Of a stretch of DNA of 5,853 nucleotides, positions 4,804 to 5,853 are shown in pieces (positions within the stretch are counted from its first letter, which is position 1; every line of letters begins with the position of its first letter). Under the pieces are notes generated by a model. The model had not been told where the DNA came from. It was given only the letters and a program-made list of their open reading frames with translations, and did no database searches. The position numbers and the translations under genes were made by a program. The stretch is from an uncultured Rhodospirillales bacterium (GTDB lineage: Bacteria; Pseudomonadota; Alphaproteobacteria; Rhodospirillales; Defluviicoccaceae), in NCBI GenBank assembly GCA_937127205.1, contig CAKZLS010000157.1:1-5853 (forward strand), given 5' to 3'.

Positions 4804-5715
4804 ATGACGGCTTCGACACTGCAGTGCCGGCTGATGTGTGCGTGCCGGTGCGCCTACGGGATCAGCACGACCACCGGCGTGTTCACGCCGCCGGCGCCCT
4901 ATTACGACGCGGTCGGCTTCACAGCCATGCCGGTGGCCATCAGTGGCGGGGACCACAACATCGATGCGGCCTTGGTGGGCACCACCGACGACGGCGTAGT
5001 CGTCGCCTTTCGCGGTACCCTGCCGCCGGGGTTCGATATGCCGGCGCTGTTCGACTGGCTGCAGGACTTCTTCGCCGAGCCCAGGACGGTACCCGGTATG
5101 CCCGGGCAGGTTCATAGCGGTTTCGACGACTCGGTGAATGCCATCTGGGACATGGTGGCGAAAAAAGCGGCGGCGCAGCTGAAGGCAAGCGGATCGAACA
5201 CCCTTTATGTCACCGGCCACAGCAAGGGCGGCGCCATGGCCACCCTAGCGGCCATGCGGTTTCACAACGACAGCGCGTTTCCGACGCCCACGGTCAACAC
5301 CTACGCCTCGGCCCGGGCGCGGGATAAGGCGTTCGCCGACGCCTACGACAAGACGATTTCGCAGACCTCGTTCGAGAATCATCTCGATGTGGTGCCGTTC
5401 GTGCCGCCCCGCGACGACCTCATCGGTCATTTTGCCGCCATTTTGGAGCTTGGCGCCCTGTTCAAGAAAGCCGAGGGCTGGAACTATCAAGCCGTTGGCA
5501 ACCGCCGCTACATCGAGAAAACCGGAGCCGTGGTCGAGAACACCGCAGAGCTTGATGTGCTGCGTGTCGCCGAGATCGTCGGCAAGCTCGCGATCCTGGA
5601 TGCCGCCGCCGTCGCGGACGCGCATTGCAGCGGCTGCGCCGCCCCGAGATGTAATGGCGGATATATGCGCGGTGCCTGCCCGGGCGAGGTATGCGAACCG
5701 GGAGCCATCAGCTAG
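4804..5715 (+). CDS. Class 3 lipase-like alpha/beta hydrolase with terminal Cys clusters
   Basis: This is a 303-residue protein of the lipase class 3 fold, expected to cleave ester bonds in lipids or related substrates. Family motifs in order are VVVAFRGT (65-72), VHSGF (103-107), the nucleophile elbow GHSKGGA (138-144, Ser140) and ENHLDVVPFVPP (191-202, Asp195 as the acid). His274 (in ADAHCSG) is the best candidate for the catalytic base. The ATG at 4804 is chosen because GGGGA lies 10 nt upstream; a GTG at 4759 would add 15 residues but has no ribosome site. No signal peptide is evident, which suggests a cytosolic enzyme or export by another route. Unusual are Cys8, Cys12, Cys14 and Cys16 at the start and Cys275, Cys278, Cys283, Cys292 and Cys297 at the end. 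The gene stands alone after a 251-nt gap, and the real substrate cannot be told. Confidence 0.85.
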   Translation: MTASTLQCRLMCACRCAYGISTTTGVFTPPAPYYDAVGFTAMPVAISGGDHNIDAALVGTTDDGVVVAFRGTLPPGFDMPALFDWLQDFFAEPRTVPGMPGQVHSGFDDSVNAIWDMVAKKAAAQLKASGSNTLYVTGHSKGGAMATLAAMRFHNDSAFPTPTVNTYASARARDKAFADAYDKTISQTSFENHLDVVPFVPPRDDLIGHFAAILELGALFKKAEGWNYQAVGNRRYIEKTGAVVENTAELDVLRVAEIVGKLAILDAAAVADAHCSGCAAPRCNGGYMRGACPGEVCEPGAIS

Positions 5716-5853
5716 GGGCCGATGCGCTGCGTATTGCCGTGCTTTGTGTGGATGTTGCGGCCGTGTCCGATCCATCCAATGGCGGGTTTCGTATGCCCCG
5801 CTTAAGGCAAGGCTTGGCCGTCCTCGGGGGTTCCTTTCTCTTCTCAACGAGAA
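5716..5853. other. Downstream region without a recognised gene
   Basis: No confident gene is seen. GCGGG (5782-5786) and CCCGC (5797-5801) form a weak hairpin followed only by TT, a poor candidate for the lipase terminator. TTCTC-AAC-GAGAA (5841-5853) is a short palindrome at the window edge and may belong to the next gene's upstream region. Confidence 0.4.

Noticed and set aside
4592..4807. A 71-codon plus-strand frame crossing the C-rich tract
   Set aside because: It starts at GTG without a ribosome site, includes a Pro run caused by the C tract and resembles no family.
4549..5220. A 223-codon minus-strand frame opposite the intergenic region and the lipase
   Set aside because: Arg/Gly/His-rich composition, no recognisable motif, and it is opposite a lipase frame with a clear nucleophile elbow.
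5722..5805. A 27-codon Cys-containing frame after the lipase
   Set aside because: Too short, no convincing ribosome site and no known small-protein family; kept only as a note.
5245..5847. A 200-codon minus-strand frame at the right end
   Set aside because: It is mostly a shadow of the lipase, with no domain and no good ribosome site seen.

Overview
The window looks like chromosomal DNA of a G+C-rich alphaproteobacterium. The best evidence is the two-component pair in the middle: its receiver, winged-helix and kinase sequences resemble the FeuP/FeuQ and PhoP/PhoQ-like class of rhizobia and relatives. Codon use is strongly G+C-biased in all complete genes. No mobile element, CRISPR array, tRNA or rRNA was seen.

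Layout. (1) Positions 1-176, minus strand: the 5' end of a gene starting with a TIR domain, cut by the window edge. (2) 246-1931, minus strand: a three-gene unit read leftwards, consisting of a secreted PepSY-domain protein, a small secreted protein with a Gly/Met/Gln-rich tail, and a cytochrome b561-type membrane protein. It ends in a clear intrinsic terminator at 246-275. (3) 1932-2142: a divergent control region. It carries four half-sites at exact 11-bp steps, arranged as two head-to-head direct repeats, with a -10-like hexamer at a mirror-symmetric position on each side. (4) 2143-4552, plus strand: a second, different PepSY-domain protein, an OmpR/PhoP-family response regulator and a PhoQ/FeuQ-type sensor kinase, tightly packed. 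(5) 4553-4803: non-coding, with a C9TC6 tract and a short palindrome. (6) 4804-5715, plus strand: a class 3 lipase-like alpha/beta hydrolase with Cys clusters at both ends. (7) 5716-5853: no gene recognised.

How it may work (inference). The sensor in the inner membrane responds to a periplasmic signal and phosphorylates the regulator. The regulator binds the central operator and drives both its own operon and the divergent envelope operon. Each operon begins with a secreted PepSY protein, and the leftward one also makes a membrane b-type cytochrome, so the module looks like a self-regulated envelope or redox stress response. The TIR gene and the lipase gene flank it and show no sign of belonging to it.
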